Part shown: piece by piece, positions 1-10,373 of the stretch
Layout of the letters: every line of letters starts with the position of its first letter
Position numbering within the stretch: position 1 is the first letter of the stretch
Origin: Xanthomonas codiaei
GTDB taxonomy: Bacteria; Pseudomonadota; Gammaproteobacteria; Xanthomonadales; Xanthomonadaceae
Length of the DNA stretch: 64,000 bases
Assembly (NCBI RefSeq): GCF_002939785.1
Contig: NZ_MDEC01000017.1
Span: forward strand, 37,497 to 101,496
Direction: 5' to 3'
Made by a program: the position numbers and the translations under genes
The notes under the pieces: generated by a model
The model's database searches: none
Told to the model about the DNA's origin: nothing
Seen by the model: only the letters and a program-made list of their open reading frames with translations

Positions 1-150
1 CAGCGCGCAGTACAGCAGCGCCGCGCACACGGGTTGCAGCGCCAGCAACGTGGTCTTGCGCCAGGCCGGCAGGCGCGCGCGGCGCAGCCGCCACCAGGCC
101 AGCACGGTGATCGCGGCCAGGGCCGCCAGGACACCCCAGGCCGGCATCAT
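1..150 (-). CDS. Membrane protein, 5' end only (runs off the window)
   Basis: Only the first 50 codons are present; the gene continues past base 1. Translation begins MMPAWGVLAALAAITVLAWW, a hydrophobic N-terminal membrane segment, followed by an Arg-rich stretch and a second hydrophobic stretch (TTLLALQPVCAALLYCAL). The start overlaps the stop of the DUF4175 gene as ATGA (147-150), so translation is probably coupled. It is the last visible member of the MoxR/DUF58/BatA-type operon, and a two-helix start is usual for the membrane subunits of such operons. The function cannot be named from this fragment. Confidence 0.7.
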   Translation of the reverse strand, partial: MMPAWGVLAALAAITVLAWWRLRRARLPAWRKTTLLALQPVCAALLYCAL

Positions 151-2417
151 GGGCGCTCCTGTGCGTGCAGCGCATCGAGATAGCGCTGGCCGCCGGCATC
201 GGCGGCTGGGCGCGGCTGCACGGCCGCCGGCGGGCGGACCAACAGCGGCCAGAGCAGCGCGCGCAGGCGTTGCCGGCAAGCGGTACAGGCGGGGCTGGCA
301 CGCAGGGTCTCGATGGCGGCCGCCAGATCGAGCGGATTGTCGAGGGTGGCTTCGTGCGCGGGTAGCCAGCGCGCAAAGGCATCCAGCGCGGCGTCATCGC
401 CGGCCGCTGCGGGCTCGCCCAACGCCTGCCACAACGCCATCGGCTGCGGGTCGGCCACGCTGCGCTCGACCAGCGCATCGGCGCCGTGCACCAGCCCGTC
501 GCGCTTGCCGCTCATGCGCCGGCTGGGGTCGATCGGCGGCAGCTGCGTGCCCACCCGCGGCAGGTAGATGCGCTCGGCCTGCTGCACCTGCTTGATGAAG
601 CCCAGCGCCTTGTTGGCATAGGGCAGGGCGCGCTCGGGGTGGCCCTGACGCAGCTCGCCTTCGGACTGCCACATCTGGTCCAGCGCGGCGCGCAGCAGGG
701 CGCGGGTCTTGGGGTCGAGCAGGGTGGCGGCTTCGGCGTGGTCGTGGGTGTGGCCGAACTCGGACAGCACGTCCTGCGCCTGGCCGAAGCCGCTGCGCGT
801 GGCGGGCGCGGCGCCGTGGTCGTGGTCATGGTCGTCGAGCGCGGCGGCGCCGGCCGGATGCGCGTCGTGATCGTGATCGTCGTGATCGTCGTGGCCGGCC
901 GTGGCCGGCGGGTGCTCCGGCGGCGCAGGGGCATCGGCAGTGGGCATGTCGGCGGTCGGCAGATCGTCGGCCGGGGCAGCGCTGGTAGGTGCGTCGGCGG
1001 TGGGTGGGGCCTGGGGGGCGCCTTCGCTCTCTTCGCCCAGGAACTGGCCGTAGCGCAGCCGCAGCAGGCGCTGGTCCACGCCGATGGCGTCGGAGCGCTT
1101 GAGATAGCTGGCCGCGTCCAGGCGCGGTCGTTCCTTCAGCAGCGCCTGCGCGTCGATGATGATCTGGCGCTGGCTGCGGAAGTAGGCCGGCAGGGTGCGT
1201 TTGACGCTGGCCTCCAGGCCGGCGGCCATGGTCACCTCGGGCGGTGGCCAGCGTAGGATCACGCTGGCGCTGCGGCCTTCCTGCGGGCCGGGCTGGCGGG
1301 TGTCGTGGACGATGAGCTGGGCGATCAGGTCGTCGCCGGCGGCCATGCCCAGCGCCTGTGGCTGCAGGGTGGTGGAGAAGCGGCGGCGGTTGGCCGGGCC
1401 GCTGCCGCTGAGGGTGCGGCGCTGGGTGCTAAAGGTGATGTTCTCGCCGTTGCCCTGGGCCAGGGTCAGCCGCAGTTCGGCGCTGGCGGCCACGGCGTAG
1501 TCGTCGTTGGCGTCGAACTGCAGCGTCCAGCCCGCCTTGCCCGGCGTCCACAGCACCAGGCTCTGCTCGGGCGCCAGTACGCGGACCTGCGGCGGGCGGT
1601 CCGGCAGCACGTCCAGCCGGTGCAAGCTGCCGTCGGCGGGCGCATCATCGATCAGGATGCGATACAGCGCCGGCCGTTCGGCCAGCCACTGGCCCTGCCA
1701 CTGGTCGCTGCGGCCTTGCCGGGTGAGCGCTACCAGGCGGCCATCGCCGAGCCGCAGCGCTACCGTGCGCGGGGTGGGGCTGACCTGCAGCTGCCAGTCC
1801 AGCCGGGTGCCGGCCGGCACCCGCGCGTCCAGGCCCGGCAGCCGTGCGGCGGGCAGGCCGGTGTAGGCCGGTGGCGTGCTGTGCAGCCGCGCCTGCCGCA
1901 GCACAGGGGCGCCGCGGGTGGCACGCGCGGTGGCGACACGGTCGTCGTTGGCCGATGGCGATGGTGCCTGCGGCGGCCACAGCAGCAGCGCCGCGCAGGC
2001 GAGCACGCCCAGCAGACTCCACGGCCCGGCGCGCCGCCACGGCCAGGCCGGACGCAGATCGGGCGGGCTGCTGCGCAGGCGCTGTTCCAGTCGCTGCCGT
2101 TGCAACGCCTGCAGCGGGCCGAGGCGGTCGCGCGGGACGAACAGCAGGTCGCTGCTGTCTTCCAGCGCCGGTGCCTGGTCCAGCCGGCGGATCAGCCAGG
2201 CCTGGTCCAGCCGGCGTGCTGCCCGCAGCGCCACCGCTGCCAGCGCCAGCGCGCCGGCAAGCACGGCGCCTGCAAGCCACCACGGCGCAAGCGCTGGCTG
2301 CAGGCGCCAGGCCAGCACCGCCGGCAGCACTGCCAGCGGCAGCCCGAACAGCAGCAGGCCGGCCGCCGCCCGTCTGCGTGCGGCCTGCCACGCGCGCTGC
2401 AGCTCGGGGGTGCTCAT
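147..2417 (-). CDS. DUF4175-type large membrane protein with His/Asp-rich insert
   Basis: A 756-aa protein. The start is set at ATG 2417 (MSTPELQRAWQ) because it forms an ATGA overlap with the upstream BatA-type gene and is followed at once by two hydrophobic segments (about residues 18-60). An upstream extension in this frame, reaching base 3110, is shadow translation. Another hydrophobic helix lies near residues 125-145, followed by a long, probably periplasmic region. Around residues 505-558 there is a striking cluster of HDDHDDHDHD, DDHDHDH and HTHDHA motifs, which suggests metal binding. DUF4175 proteins are known mainly from operons with MoxR ATPases and DUF58/BatA proteins, and their biochemical role is not established. 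The placement last but one in this operon fits that family. The family call is by layout and recall; the His-rich insert is directly visible. Confidence 0.78.
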   Translation of the reverse strand: MSTPELQRAWQAARRRAAAGLLLFGLPLAVLPAVLAWRLQPALAPWWLAGAVLAGALALAAVALRAARRLDQAWLIRRLDQAPALEDSSDLLFVPRDRLGPLQALQRQRLEQRLRSSPPDLRPAWPWRRAGPWSLLGVLACAALLLWPPQAPSPSANDDRVATARATRGAPVLRQARLHSTPPAYTGLPAARLPGLDARVPAGTRLDWQLQVSPTPRTVALRLGDGRLVALTRQGRSDQWQGQWLAERPALYRILIDDAPADGSLHRLDVLPDRPPQVRVLAPEQSLVLWTPGKAGWTLQFDANDDYAVAASAELRLTLAQGNGENITFSTQRRTLSGSGPANRRRFSTTLQPQALGMAAGDDLIAQLIVHDTRQPGPQEGRSASVILRWPPPEVTMAAGLEASVKRTLPAYFRSQRQIIIDAQALLKERPRLDAASYLKRSDAIGVDQRLLRLRYGQFLGEESEGAPQAPPTADAPTSAAPADDLPTADMPTADAPAPPEHPPATAGHDDHDDHDHDAHPAGAAALDDHDHDHGAAPATRSGFGQAQDVLSEFGHTHDHAEAATLLDPKTRALLRAALDQMWQSEGELRQGHPERALPYANKALGFIKQVQQAERIYLPRVGTQLPPIDPSRRMSGKRDGLVHGADALVERSVADPQPMALWQALGEPAAAGDDAALDAFARWLPAHEATLDNPLDLAAAIETLRASPACTACRQRLRALLWPLLVRPPAAVQPRPAADAGGQRYLDALHAQERP

Positions 2418-3598
2418 GCCGCTGCGTTCCGGCGTGGTGCGGTGGCCAGCCAGCGTTCGAGCGCGAACAGCAGCAGCACCAGGCCGATCAGCCACGGTGC
2501 CAGCGACTGCGGCGGCAGGTCGAGCCGGATCGTGGCGCCACGCTGCGGGTGTTGGGTCTGCGCCGGCGCGGTCTGGACGGTGGGCGGTGGCTGCAGCGCG
2601 GCACGCAGGCGGGCCGGAAAATCGGCATCCAGCAGCGCGGGCAACTGCGGCGGCTGCAGCGGTGCGGCCCAGCGCAGTACCCGGCCACGGCCCAGCGCTG
2701 CGGCGTCCAGCAGGGCTGCGCCATCGGTTTCGGTGAGCGCTTGCAGCGGTGTGGCAAGTGCAGCCGGAACCTGTGCCTGCGCCTGCAGTACCAGTTGTCC
2801 GCCTGCCGCGACCCAGGCGAGCATCGGCGCCGGCGGGGCGCCGGGCGACAGCCAGACCACGACCGTGCCGGGCGCCCAGCGCGACGGTTGCGCTGCCGCC
2901 GGCGCGACGACCGGCAGGCTGCCCGGCAGCGCCCATGCCGCATGGACCGCGCGCAGATAGCGCAGCGCCGGCGCCGCGCTGTCGTCGGCCACCACCTGCA
3001 GGCGCAGCGTGGCCGGTGGCGTGGGCGCTGGCAGCGGTGAGCAGCCGGGCAGCACCTGCCACTGCACCGCACGCGCGAGCTGCACGCGCTGCGCATCCAG
3101 TACGCCCCACTGCGCGGGCACGATCACGCTGAGCGCCGCATCGGCCGGCAGGCTGGCGTCGAGTTCACGCAGCAGGCTGCCGACCGGCTGCGCGCTGCCC
3201 AAGGTCGCGGGGCTGCGGTCGGCGGTATCGGCATCGATCGGCGCAAACCCCGGCGCCAGCCAGAGCCATTGCGCGTCATCGGCGTGGGGCAGCGCACGTG
3301 CCGCGACCAGGTCCACGCCCGGGCTGACCGCGATGCGCGGGCGGCTGTCCTGCCGGTCGCGCAGTGCCGGCTCGGCCAGCAGCACGGCCAGCGCGGCCAG
3401 CAACAGCAAACGCAGCAACAGCAGTGGCCACTCGTCGAAGCGTACCCGGTGGCGCGGGCGCGGCATCGCCCGCAGCCAGCGCAACGCGGCGAAGTCGGTG
3501 GGCCGGTGCTCGCTGCGTCGTGCCAGGTGGATCAGCAACGGCAGGATCAGAGCGGCCAGTGCAGCCAGGCCGGCGGGCAAGAGCAGCAGCAGATTCAC
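2414..3598 (-). CDS. BatA-type membrane protein (aerotolerance regulator N-terminal domain)
   Basis: A 394-aa protein with a GTG start at 3598 (GTG AAT CTG CTG). The reading begins MNLLLLLPAGLAALAALILP and then the signature HLARRSEHRPTDFAALRWLR, typical of the BatA N-terminal domain, with a second membrane helix (residues about 55-75). A final helix lies close to the C-terminus (APWLIGLVLLLFALERW). The middle is a von Willebrand-like or periplasmic region without an obvious MIDAS motif. It lies 43 bp after the DUF58 gene and its stop overlaps the DUF4175 start by ATGA. BatA-like proteins are inner-membrane partners of MoxR ATPases. The GTG start is inferred from the domain start. Confidence 0.82.
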   Translation of the reverse strand: MNLLLLLPAGLAALAALILPLLIHLARRSEHRPTDFAALRWLRAMPRPRHRVRFDEWPLLLLRLLLLAALAVLLAEPALRDRQDSRPRIAVSPGVDLVAARALPHADDAQWLWLAPGFAPIDADTADRSPATLGSAQPVGSLLRELDASLPADAALSVIVPAQWGVLDAQRVQLARAVQWQVLPGCSPLPAPTPPATLRLQVVADDSAAPALRYLRAVHAAWALPGSLPVVAPAAAQPSRWAPGTVVVWLSPGAPPAPMLAWVAAGGQLVLQAQAQVPAALATPLQALTETDGAALLDAAALGRGRVLRWAAPLQPPQLPALLDADFPARLRAALQPPPTVQTAPAQTQHPQRGATIRLDLPPQSLAPWLIGLVLLLFALERWLATAPRRNAAA

Positions 3599-3641
3599 TG
3601 CGGCACCCGCCTGGCGGCGTGGGCGCGGACGACCTGCCGGC

Positions 3642-4532
3642 TCATCGCGGTGCGCCGTGCGCGAACAACTGGCGCAACGCGGCATCGGCCGGCGCATCCA
3701 GGTAATGCACGGCGTGGCGGATGCCGGCGGCCTGCCAGCGTGCCTGCCGCGCGCGCTGTGCTTCGGCGAAGCGCTGCAGGTAGTCCGCGCGCATGGCCGC
3801 ACCGTCGCCGAGCAGCTCCTGCCCGGTTTCCGGATCGCGGAAGCGATGGCCGCCATCGAACGGGAAGTCGCGTTCGTCGCAGGTCAGCACCTGCAGCTGC
3901 ACTACCTCGCGGCGCGCGGCGGCGAATTTTTCCAGCGCGCCGGCCAGTTCCTCGTCGAATCCATCGCCGATGGACAACAGCAGGTCGTGCGCGGCGATGC
4001 GCTCCCACAACGGCCACAGCGCGTCCAGTCCGGGCCAGCGGCCGCCGGCACGCAGGCCGTGCAGGGCCAGCCACAGGCGGTCGCGTTGGCGGCTGCCGAC
4101 ACCCGCCGGCACCGCGACCAGGCCGCCGCCATGCAAGGCATACAGGCCGACACGGTCGCCCTGCTGCAGCGCCACCTCCGCCGCGCAGGCGGCCAGCGTT
4201 GCCATCGTGTGCAGGCGGGTGTGCTCCGGCCGCGCGCTGTCGGCCTGCCCGGCCGATGCGGTGGCGTCCAGCAACAGCCACAGCGTCAGCGGGCTTTCGC
4301 GCTCGGCTTCGCGCACGAAGAAGCGGTCCGAGCGTGCGTAGAGTTTCCAGTCGATCTGGCGCAACGCATCGCCCGGCTCATAGGTGCGATATTGCGCAAA
4401 CTCCAGCCCGGCACCGCGGCTGCGGCTGGCGTGCTGGCCGATGCCCTGCGCGCCCTGCGCCTGACGCGCGCGCAACTGCAGGCCGCGCAGGCGGCTGCGC
4501 ACATCGGCGGGAATCAGCGACGGCAACGGCAT
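3642..4532 (-). CDS. DUF58 domain protein
   Basis: A 296-aa soluble protein. The start is ATG 4532 (MPLPSLIPADVRSRLRG); an upstream ATG at 4586 would overlap moxR and add an unlikely leader. The DUF58 core motif is clear near residues 45-85: SRGAGLEFAQYRTYEPGD followed by ALRQIDWKLYARSDRFFVRE. A VWA-like fold follows, starting at LWLLLDATASAG, where the D-x-(S/T)-x-S pattern is only partly kept. DUF58 proteins are almost always encoded next to MoxR ATPases, as here (16 bp after moxR), and are thought to be substrates or adaptors of MoxR-dependent complex maturation. The exact target in Xanthomonas is not known to me. Confidence 0.9.
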   Translation of the reverse strand: MPLPSLIPADVRSRLRGLQLRARQAQGAQGIGQHASRSRGAGLEFAQYRTYEPGDALRQIDWKLYARSDRFFVREAERESPLTLWLLLDATASAGQADSARPEHTRLHTMATLAACAAEVALQQGDRVGLYALHGGGLVAVPAGVGSRQRDRLWLALHGLRAGGRWPGLDALWPLWERIAAHDLLLSIGDGFDEELAGALEKFAAARREVVQLQVLTCDERDFPFDGGHRFRDPETGQELLGDGAAMRADYLQRFAEAQRARQARWQAAGIRHAVHYLDAPADAALRQLFAHGAPR

Positions 4533-4548
4533 CTGCGCCACGGCCTGC

Positions 4549-5541
<993 letters not shown>

Positions 5542-5755
5542 GGGGCGATCTCGTCAAGTGGCTGCGTGTGTGCGTGGCTGTGTGCGATGGAGTGGTGCGG
5601 GTGGGGTTTCGCCCGTGCGCGTGTGCATCAAGCCCGTGGCGGCTCGTGCGGAGCTTGGGCGCATCACGCTGCCCCACGTGTGGGCGTGTACTGACAGACG
5701 CAGCGGCACTGGCAACCTTCCATCAACGTGTACCGGTGTGGCTGGGCGCAGCATG

Positions 5756-6574
5756 TCAGTTGGTCAGTGCGTACATCACGATGTTCACGCCAAACTTGGT
5801 GTTGTCTTCGGCCAGGAAGCGTTTGTTGCGCCAGTCGTAATCCCATTCGCAGCCGTAGTCCTTATTGCTATAGAGCACGCCCAGCCGGCCGTCGATGTGG
5901 ATGCCCTTGAGATAATCGTGCACCAGGTCGTCGCCCCAGCCATTGAGCTCGAAGCTGGTGGCCGGCGGGCCGTCGGGGAACTTGAAGAATGCGCTGTAGA
6001 GGCGATGCGTGTTCGGCAGCTTCTGCAGGGCGCGATTGCCGAAGAGGGCGCTCATCTGCGCTTCGAACGAGGTGGCGAACAAACCATCGATATCGTGGTT
6101 GCAGTCGTCCACGAACACGAAACCGCCGTTGCGCACGTAGCGCTCGAAGTTGCGCCGCTCGGCCGGGTTGAACTCCACCAGCTTGTGTCCGGACAGATAG
6201 CAGAACGGCGCCTGCAGCATGCGCGGATCGGCCAGGTCGATGACGTGTTCCTGCGGGTCCACGCGCAACTGCGTATAGTCGATCAACGAGGTGATCAGGT
6301 TGGACGGCATGCGCGCATCCACATCCCAATCCCCGGAGTCATAGCGCAAGCGCGTAAACCAGAAATCGTAGTTGCCGGCCGCGCACGCGCGCCGCGGCAG
6401 CGCCAATGCAGCAACGCTACCGAACAACAGGCCAAGGAAATGGCGACGAGTCGCGGACGCCGCAGAGGCCGGCAGGCCGGTAATGGGACGTGTGGGAAAA
6501 GCATCGGGCTGCGGAGAGCTTGCTTGGCTCTCCGAATCCCCAATCCCGAATCCCCAATCCCGGCCCTCAGTCAC
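5756..6574 (-). CDS. DUF4159 protein with Tat-like signal
   Basis: About 272 aa if started at GTG 6574, which overlaps the tldE-like stop as GTGA. No ATG exists in frame upstream of the signal-like segment ATRRHFLGLLFGSVAALALP, so the start is uncertain. The GTG start would translate a GGGATTGGGGATTCGG repeat as the first 15 or so residues. The conserved body begins NYDFWFTRLRYDSGDWDVD, contains GGFVFVDDCNH (DUF4159 core, glutamine-amidotransferase-like fold) and ends in the WRNKRFLAEDNTKFGVNI region. DUF4159 proteins are usually encoded with MoxR/DUF58/BatA genes; the exact function is unknown. The twin Arg (RRHFLG) suggests Tat export, as in the tldD-like neighbours. Confidence 0.8.
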   Translation of the reverse strand: MTEGRDWGFGIGDSESQASSPQPDAFPTRPITGLPASAASATRRHFLGLLFGSVAALALPRRACAAGNYDFWFTRLRYDSGDWDVDARMPSNLITSLIDYTQLRVDPQEHVIDLADPRMLQAPFCYLSGHKLVEFNPAERRNFERYVRNGGFVFVDDCNHDIDGLFATSFEAQMSALFGNRALQKLPNTHRLYSAFFKFPDGPPATSFELNGWGDDLVHDYLKGIHIDGRLGVLYSNKDYGCEWDYDWRNKRFLAEDNTKFGVNIVMYALTN

Positions 6575-7905
6575 ACCGCATCCGACAACGAGGTAAACGT
6601 GAAATCGCGCAGCCGCATCGGCGGAATCATCATCACGTAGCTGGATTCGTCGCCGGCCACGCGCACCGGCTTGCCCAGTTCGTCGATGTTGTTGAGCATG
6701 ATGATCGGCGATTCGTTGAAGCGGAAATTCTTCACCGGGTACTTGATCTGGCCGTTCTCGATGTAGAAGGTGCCGTCGCGGGTCAGCCCGGTCAGCAGCA
6801 CGGTCTGCGGGTCGACCATGCGGATGTACCAGGTGCGCGTGACCAGGATGCCTTTCTCGGTACCTCGCACCAGCTCGGCGATGTTCTTCTCGCCACCGGC
6901 CATCAGCAGGTTGCCGGGCTCGCCGACCGCGCGCTTGCCGTTCTTCTGCGCCCAGTAGCGCGAGTACTGCAGGTTGGCGACCTTGCCGTTCTCGACGATG
7001 GACATCTTCTCGCGCGGCAGGCCTTCCTCGTCCCACGGCAGTACCGCAGCGCGCGGGTCCCACGGATCGGCGCTGATGTTCACGCGTGGGTCGTAGACCT
7101 GTTCGCCGAGCTTGTTGCCGCCGCCCTTCTTGGACAGGAAGCTGCGGCCTTCGTCGGCCATGCGCGCATCGAAGTAGCCCATCATGAAAGAGATCAGCCC
7201 GGCCGCTGCCGCCGGCTCCAGGATCACGGTGTACTTGCCCGGTTCCAGCGCCTTGGCCTCGGCCGAATCGCTGGCCTTGCGCATGGCGATGCGGATGTCC
7301 TGCTCGGCCTTGAAGTCGGCTGCGTCTTTCAGGTTACGGCCCACCCAGCCCGAGCCGCGGCCATCTTCGGTGCGCACGGTGCAGGTGTAGTCGAAGCGTG
7401 CGCCGCGCTGATAGCCGAAATTGCCCTTGCTGTTGGCGAACGCGGTGAAGCTCTGTCCATCTTCCAGGAAGCCGGCCGCGATCAGGCCCTTGCCCTTGCA
7501 CGGGGCGATCGAATCGGCGGCCACCTGCGCGCGGAACGCCGGGTCCACTGCGGCGGTGGAGTCGCTGAAGGTGGGGCTGGGTTTGTAGTTCTGCTTGTCG
7601 ACCGCCGGCATGAACTCCGGATTTTCCGGTGCCAGCCGGGCCAGGTCTTCGGCGCGGCGCACCACGCGCTCCAGCGAGGCGTCGTCGAATTCATTGATGG
7701 TGGCCACGCCCACGCGCTTGCCGAACGCCACCTGCACCTGCAGGTCGGTGTTGTCGACGATGCCGCTGGTGGAGACGTTGTTGAGTGCGAATCGGATGTT
7801 GCCGTCGATCGAGCCGCTGAGGGTGGCGGTGCACTCGTCGGCCTTGGACAGCTTGATGACCTTGTCCAGGATGGCCTTGGCCTGCGCTTCGGTAAGGATG
7901 CTCAT
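6571..7905 (-). CDS. TldE/PmbA-like protein, metallopeptidase partner
   Basis: A 444-aa protein. The start is ATG 7905 (MSILTEAQAKAILDKV), with AGGAGA nine bases upstream. It resembles the TldD/PmbA superfamily throughout: an N-terminal domain (CTATLSGSIDGNIRFALNNV) and a C-terminal domain with NLQYSRYWAQK and a final MRLRDFTFTSL. It lacks the HExxxH motif of TldD, as expected of TldE/PmbA subunits, which in Escherichia coli form a heterodimeric protease with TldD acting on unfolded peptides and microcin B17 precursor. No signal peptide is visible, unlike its TldD-like neighbour 14 bp upstream. Co-expression with that neighbour is very likely. Confidence 0.88.
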   Translation of the reverse strand: MSILTEAQAKAILDKVIKLSKADECTATLSGSIDGNIRFALNNVSTSGIVDNTDLQVQVAFGKRVGVATINEFDDASLERVVRRAEDLARLAPENPEFMPAVDKQNYKPSPTFSDSTAAVDPAFRAQVAADSIAPCKGKGLIAAGFLEDGQSFTAFANSKGNFGYQRGARFDYTCTVRTEDGRGSGWVGRNLKDAADFKAEQDIRIAMRKASDSAEAKALEPGKYTVILEPAAAAGLISFMMGYFDARMADEGRSFLSKKGGGNKLGEQVYDPRVNISADPWDPRAAVLPWDEEGLPREKMSIVENGKVANLQYSRYWAQKNGKRAVGEPGNLLMAGGEKNIAELVRGTEKGILVTRTWYIRMVDPQTVLLTGLTRDGTFYIENGQIKYPVKNFRFNESPIIMLNNIDELGKPVRVAGDESSYVMMIPPMRLRDFTFTSLSDAV

Positions 7906-7919
7906 GTGGGTTTCTCCTG

Positions 7920-9554
7920 TCAGCCGAGCGAGCGGGCGGTGCTGATGACGTTGATGCCATCGAAGCGGGCGGTGGACGAGCCGTGCGAGACCGCCGAGAC
8001 CTGGCTCGGCTGGCCCTTGCCGTCGAAGAACGAACCGCCCAGGCGGTAGTCGCGCTGGTCGGCCACGGCGCTGCAGGCGTTCCAGAATTCCGGCGTGCGG
8101 ATCTGGTAGGCCACGTCTTCGAGCATGCGGGTAATGGCGCCGTTCTTGATCTCGTAGAACAGCTGGCCACCGAACTGCGCGTTGTAGCGTTGCTGGTCGA
8201 TGGAGAACGAACCGTCGCCGATGATGTAGATGCCGTTCTCCACGTCCTTGATCAACTCGCTCACGCTCAGCGGCGTCTTGCCGGCGGCCAGCGATACGTT
8301 GGCCATGCGCTGGAACTGCACGCTCGACCACGAATCGGCATAGCAGCAGCCGTCGGAGGCGGTCTTGCCCAGGATGTGCGCCTGATCGCGGATGGCCTGG
8401 TAGTCGACCAGCTTGCCGTCGCGGATCAGATCCCACTGCTTGGTCTTGACGCCTTCATCGTCGTAGCCCACCGCGCCCAGGCTGCCGAGCTGGGTCTTGT
8501 CGGCCAGGATATGCACCTTGTCGCTGCCGTACTGGAAGCCGGCCTTGAGCTTGTCCAGCGTGGCGAAGCTGGTCCCGGCGAAGTTGGCCTCGTAGCCGAG
8601 CACGCGGTCCAGCTCCAGCGGGTGGCCGACCGATTCGTGGATGGTGAGCCAGGTATGCGAAGGGTCCAGCACCAGGTCGTACTTGCCGGGCTTGACCGAC
8701 GGCGCCTTGAGCTTTTCCTGCGCCTGCTTGGCCGCGGCGATGGCGTCTTCCTTCATGTCGTAGGACAGACCGTAATTGACCACGCCGTTGGGCGAGACGA
8801 ACTTGCCCGATGCCGCGCCGTCCAGATATTCGTAGCCCATGCCCATCGGCGCGGACAGCCCGTCGCGGGTGCGGAACTTGCCGCTGGCCTTGTCGATGGC
8901 GGTCACGCTCATTGGCGCCCAGATGCGGTGCACGTCCTGGTCGATGTAGGAGCCGTCGGTGCTGGCGAAATACTTCTGCTCGTTGACCACGAACAGCATC
9001 GAGTTGACGAAGTTGGCACCGGCCGCGGTGGCGGCGGCGTTGACGCCGAGCAGCAGGTCCACCTTGTCCTTGATCGGCACTTCCATCGCGTTCTTCTTGA
9101 TCGGCGTCTTCCAGCTGACCTCGCCCACGCCGGGCGTGGCTGCCAGCTGCACCGGCGTGCCCTGCACCTTGGCGTTGGCCTTGGCGATCGCCGCGGCCTG
9201 CGCGGCGGCCTTGGCCACGCCTTGCTCGGTCAGCTCGTTGGTGGCGGCAAAGCCCCAGGCCCCGCCCACGATCACGCGGATGCCGGCACCGATGGATTCG
9301 GTATTGACGACGTTCTGCACCTTGTCTTCGCGGGTGATCACGAACTGGCGCAGGTAGCGGCCGATGCGCACATCGCAATAGCTGGCCCCGGCCTGACGCG
9401 CGGCAGTGAGCCCGGCATCGGCCAGCCACTTCTTGCGGCCCACATCGAAGGGCGTCAACAACTGTTCGGCGGAAATCGCATTGCCGAAATAGGCAGGCAC
9501 GATCAATCCGCCCATGGTCAGCCCGGTGAGGGCCAGGAAATCACGTCGCTGCAC
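7920..9554 (-). CDS. TldD-like metallopeptidase with Tat-type signal (copy 1)
   Basis: A 544-aa protein. The start is GTG 9554, six bases after GGGGAG; it reads MQRRDFLALTGLTMGGLIVP, a twin-arginine type signal (RRDFLAL). The zinc site is HESVGH at residues 306-311 (HExxxH), followed by the TldD-typical LGYEANFAGTSF. TldD supplies the metal centre and TldE the partner subunit; here the TldE-like gene follows after 14 bp. Classic TldD is cytoplasmic and has no signal, so the N-terminus is unusual. A second, similar gene lies about 820 bp upstream on the same strand. Assignment to the superfamily is firm; export and substrate are inference. Confidence 0.88.
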   Translation of the reverse strand: MQRRDFLALTGLTMGGLIVPAYFGNAISAEQLLTPFDVGRKKWLADAGLTAARQAGASYCDVRIGRYLRQFVITREDKVQNVVNTESIGAGIRVIVGGAWGFAATNELTEQGVAKAAAQAAAIAKANAKVQGTPVQLAATPGVGEVSWKTPIKKNAMEVPIKDKVDLLLGVNAAATAAGANFVNSMLFVVNEQKYFASTDGSYIDQDVHRIWAPMSVTAIDKASGKFRTRDGLSAPMGMGYEYLDGAASGKFVSPNGVVNYGLSYDMKEDAIAAAKQAQEKLKAPSVKPGKYDLVLDPSHTWLTIHESVGHPLELDRVLGYEANFAGTSFATLDKLKAGFQYGSDKVHILADKTQLGSLGAVGYDDEGVKTKQWDLIRDGKLVDYQAIRDQAHILGKTASDGCCYADSWSSVQFQRMANVSLAAGKTPLSVSELIKDVENGIYIIGDGSFSIDQQRYNAQFGGQLFYEIKNGAITRMLEDVAYQIRTPEFWNACSAVADQRDYRLGGSFFDGKGQPSQVSAVSHGSSTARFDGINVISTARSLG

Positions 9555-10373
9555 GGGCAACTCCCCAATAGTTCCGCGCGGCGCGCGGTGAGTGGTGACG
9601 CGCGGAGGCCTCTCCACGCGATATCGCCGATTCTTGCCGGGCGATGATTGCTGCGTCAAATGACTTTCGGCAGGGGTCCGTGTGCAAACGTTCGCCCGTA
9701 TGAAGCCAATGGCACTGCGGGCTTGTGTTGATGCGTGGCGAGCGCGGCTGGCGGTGTTCGATGACGATGCTTGTACCTGGCAATGGTCCCGCGAAGGTGG
9801 GCAGGCAAGGGCCAGTCGCATGGATCCAAGCGCATGCCTTCAATGAAACAGTCAGCCAACCTTCTGGTGCGGGCACCGCGCACTCGACGCTGGGAGTTTG
9901 CTGCAGGGCCCTTGCCCGCCCACCATCGCAGGACACGCTGCAAGTACGTCCTTGTAAGCTCCGTGGCGGCATCCATGCCGCCAAGGGTCCCGCGACGGTG
10001 GGCGGGCAAGGACCGGTCACGCTGGTCGGTGTGCATGGTTGCAAGCAAGGCATAAAGTGCGTTGCTTGATAACGGTGGGTCGGACGAGTGTGCCGATGCA
10101 AGCCGAGCAACGGACAAGCTTTTGGGAAGGCAACCGACCAACATCCTGGTGCGGTGTCCTTGCCGATTGCGGGACCGTGTGGCGGCATGGATGCCGCCAC
10201 CGAGCCTACAGGGACGTACTTGCGGCGTGTCCCGCGAGCGGTGAGGGCACCGCACCCTCGACTCACGAGGCTTTTGATCGCATCTAAACAACCAGGACGT
10301 CGAAAGTAGCGCTGTGACTATCTCCAAGTAAGACCGCTCTGCCAAAGACACTGCCACCGTTTGCTCGCAGCCC
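9555..10373. repeat. Intergenic repeat region between the two tldD-like genes
   Basis: No credible gene is seen in this 819-bp gap. It holds several partial copies, in both orientations, of a GC-rich element. Related blocks start near 9783 and 9984 (GTCCCGCGAAGGTGGGCAGG against GTCCCGCGACGGTGGGCGGG). Inverted counterparts lie near 9907-9960 and 10146-10240. Two 18-bp palindromes are nearly identical, GGCGGCATCCATGCCGCC at 9965-9982 and GGCGGCATGGATGCCGCC at 10181-10198. ACGTACTTG / CAAGTACGT also recurs in both orientations. This looks like a cluster of REP/BIME-type elements. Confidence 0.75.

Noticed and set aside
1305..2960. Open frame of 551 codons on the plus strand in the DUF4175/BatA region
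   Set aside because: Gln/Arg/Ala-rich shadow crossing two real genes on the other strand.
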